The notes beneath the pieces are model-generated. The model saw nothing but the letters and a program-made list of their open reading frames with translations, searched no databases and had not been told where the DNA came from. Shown here in pieces: positions 5,052-5,225 of a stretch of 5,225 nt of DNA (position 1 is its first letter; every line of letters begins with the position of its first letter). The translations under genes were made by a program, and so were the position numbers. This DNA comes from Acidimicrobiia bacterium (GTDB lineage: Bacteria > Actinomycetota > Acidimicrobiia > Spongiisociales > UBA5794): assembly GCA_030598905.1 (NCBI GenBank), contig JAUVPA010000130.1, forward strand, positions 1 through 5,225, in the 5' to 3' direction.

Positions 5052-5106
5052 GCCGTTCTTGCGTAAGTCGCCGGCGCATTTCGCCGGGGATCTACGCAAG
5101 AACGGC
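5052..5106. terminator. 55-nt near-perfect palindrome between convergent genes, probable bidirectional terminator
   Basis: GCCGTTCTTGCGTA (5052-5065) is the exact reverse complement of 5093-5106, a 14-bp stem. Inside, after an A.C mismatch, three pairs including one G.U (5067-5069 with 5089-5091) and a G.G mismatch lead to CCGGCG (5071-5076) pairing with CGCCGG (5082-5087) around a CATTT loop. In total 23 pairs form in 55 nt. It starts 6 nt after the TPP-enzyme stop and directly abuts the stop codon of the convergent UppP-like gene. No T-run follows on either strand. Transcription termination is the likeliest job; a mobile palindromic repeat is the alternative. Confidence 0.7.
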
Positions 5107-5225
5107 TCAGAGGAACAGCAGAGAGGCGAGGCCGGCGACGACGCAGTAGACCCCAAAGGGGGCCAACCCCACCTTGGCCAGGATGCGGATGAGTAGTGCG
5201 ATGGCCAGATAGCCGATGACGGCCG
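5107..5225 (-). CDS. uppP: C-terminus of an undecaprenyl-diphosphatase (UppP/BacA-like) membrane protein, cut by the right edge
   Basis: Only the last 38 codons and the stop are in the window; the gene continues to the right. The visible peptide is strongly hydrophobic, with one membrane segment (VIGYLAIALLIRIL), a short loop with Lys-Val-Gly-Leu-Ala-Pro-Phe-Gly-Val-Tyr, and a final membrane segment (VVAGLASLLFL) reaching the stop. This matches the end of UppP/BacA, where the last two helices flank a PF..Y-R..LG motif. Here the Arg after Tyr is Cys. UppP removes a phosphate from undecaprenyl diphosphate at the cytoplasmic membrane so the lipid carrier can be reused in cell-wall synthesis, and its overexpression gives bacitracin resistance in other bacteria. 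With only the tail visible, another polytopic membrane protein is possible. Confidence 0.62.
   Translation of the reverse strand, partial: AVIGYLAIALLIRILAKVGLAPFGVYCVVAGLASLLFL

Noticed and set aside
5151..5179. Small adjacent hairpins CCCC-AAA-GGGG and GGCCAA/TTGGCC
   Set aside because: They lie inside the UppP-like coding region, have only 4-6 bp arms, and follow from Gly/Pro/Ala codons.

Overview
The window is about 60% G+C, with codon use to match. It looks like ordinary chromosome from a high-GC actinobacterium-like organism. Three things point that way: a short PPOX/F420-type flavin-like oxidoreductase resembling the mycobacterial Rv3369 family; at least two genes whose start codons sit 6-7 nt after a TANNNT-type -10 box with no Shine-Dalgarno (the leaderless arrangement common in Actinobacteria); and dense coding with GTG/TTG starts. 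This assignment is an inference. There is no rRNA, tRNA, CRISPR array, insertion sequence or phage gene.

Left part (1-2457), all on the + strand. First is the 3' part of a NYN-domain RNase-like gene with two C-terminal LOTUS/OST-HTH modules; it enters from the left edge, so its true start is outside. After a 91-nt gap with a good sigma70-like promoter comes a small unrecognised 127-residue protein starting at TTG. Then comes a HAD-superfamily phosphatase-like hydrolase with all four motifs and an apparently leaderless start.

Middle part (2458-3382), on the - strand. A hairpin separates the convergent HAD and thioredoxin genes. The thioredoxin-like protein has an atypical GCAPC active site and a lysine/arginine-rich insertion before its last strand. 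It lies 62 nt downstream of the Rv3369-like gene, which is probably first in the same transcript.

Right part (3381-5225). A thiamine-pyrophosphate enzyme of the acetolactate synthase/2-hydroxyacyl-CoA lyase superfamily reads rightward. Its start codon overlaps that of the divergent Rv3369-like gene, so each gene's upstream control region lies inside the other's coding sequence. It converges on the 3' end of an UppP/BacA-like undecaprenyl-diphosphatase gene (- strand, cut by the right edge). A 55-nt near-perfect palindrome fills almost the whole space between the two stop codons.

The genes do not form one recognisable pathway; they look like neighbouring housekeeping or accessory metabolic genes. 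I see no clear new multi-gene system. The best leads are the overlapping divergent starts with a 13-bp hairpin beside them, the modified thioredoxin, the shared leaderless promoter octamer, and the long terminal palindrome.
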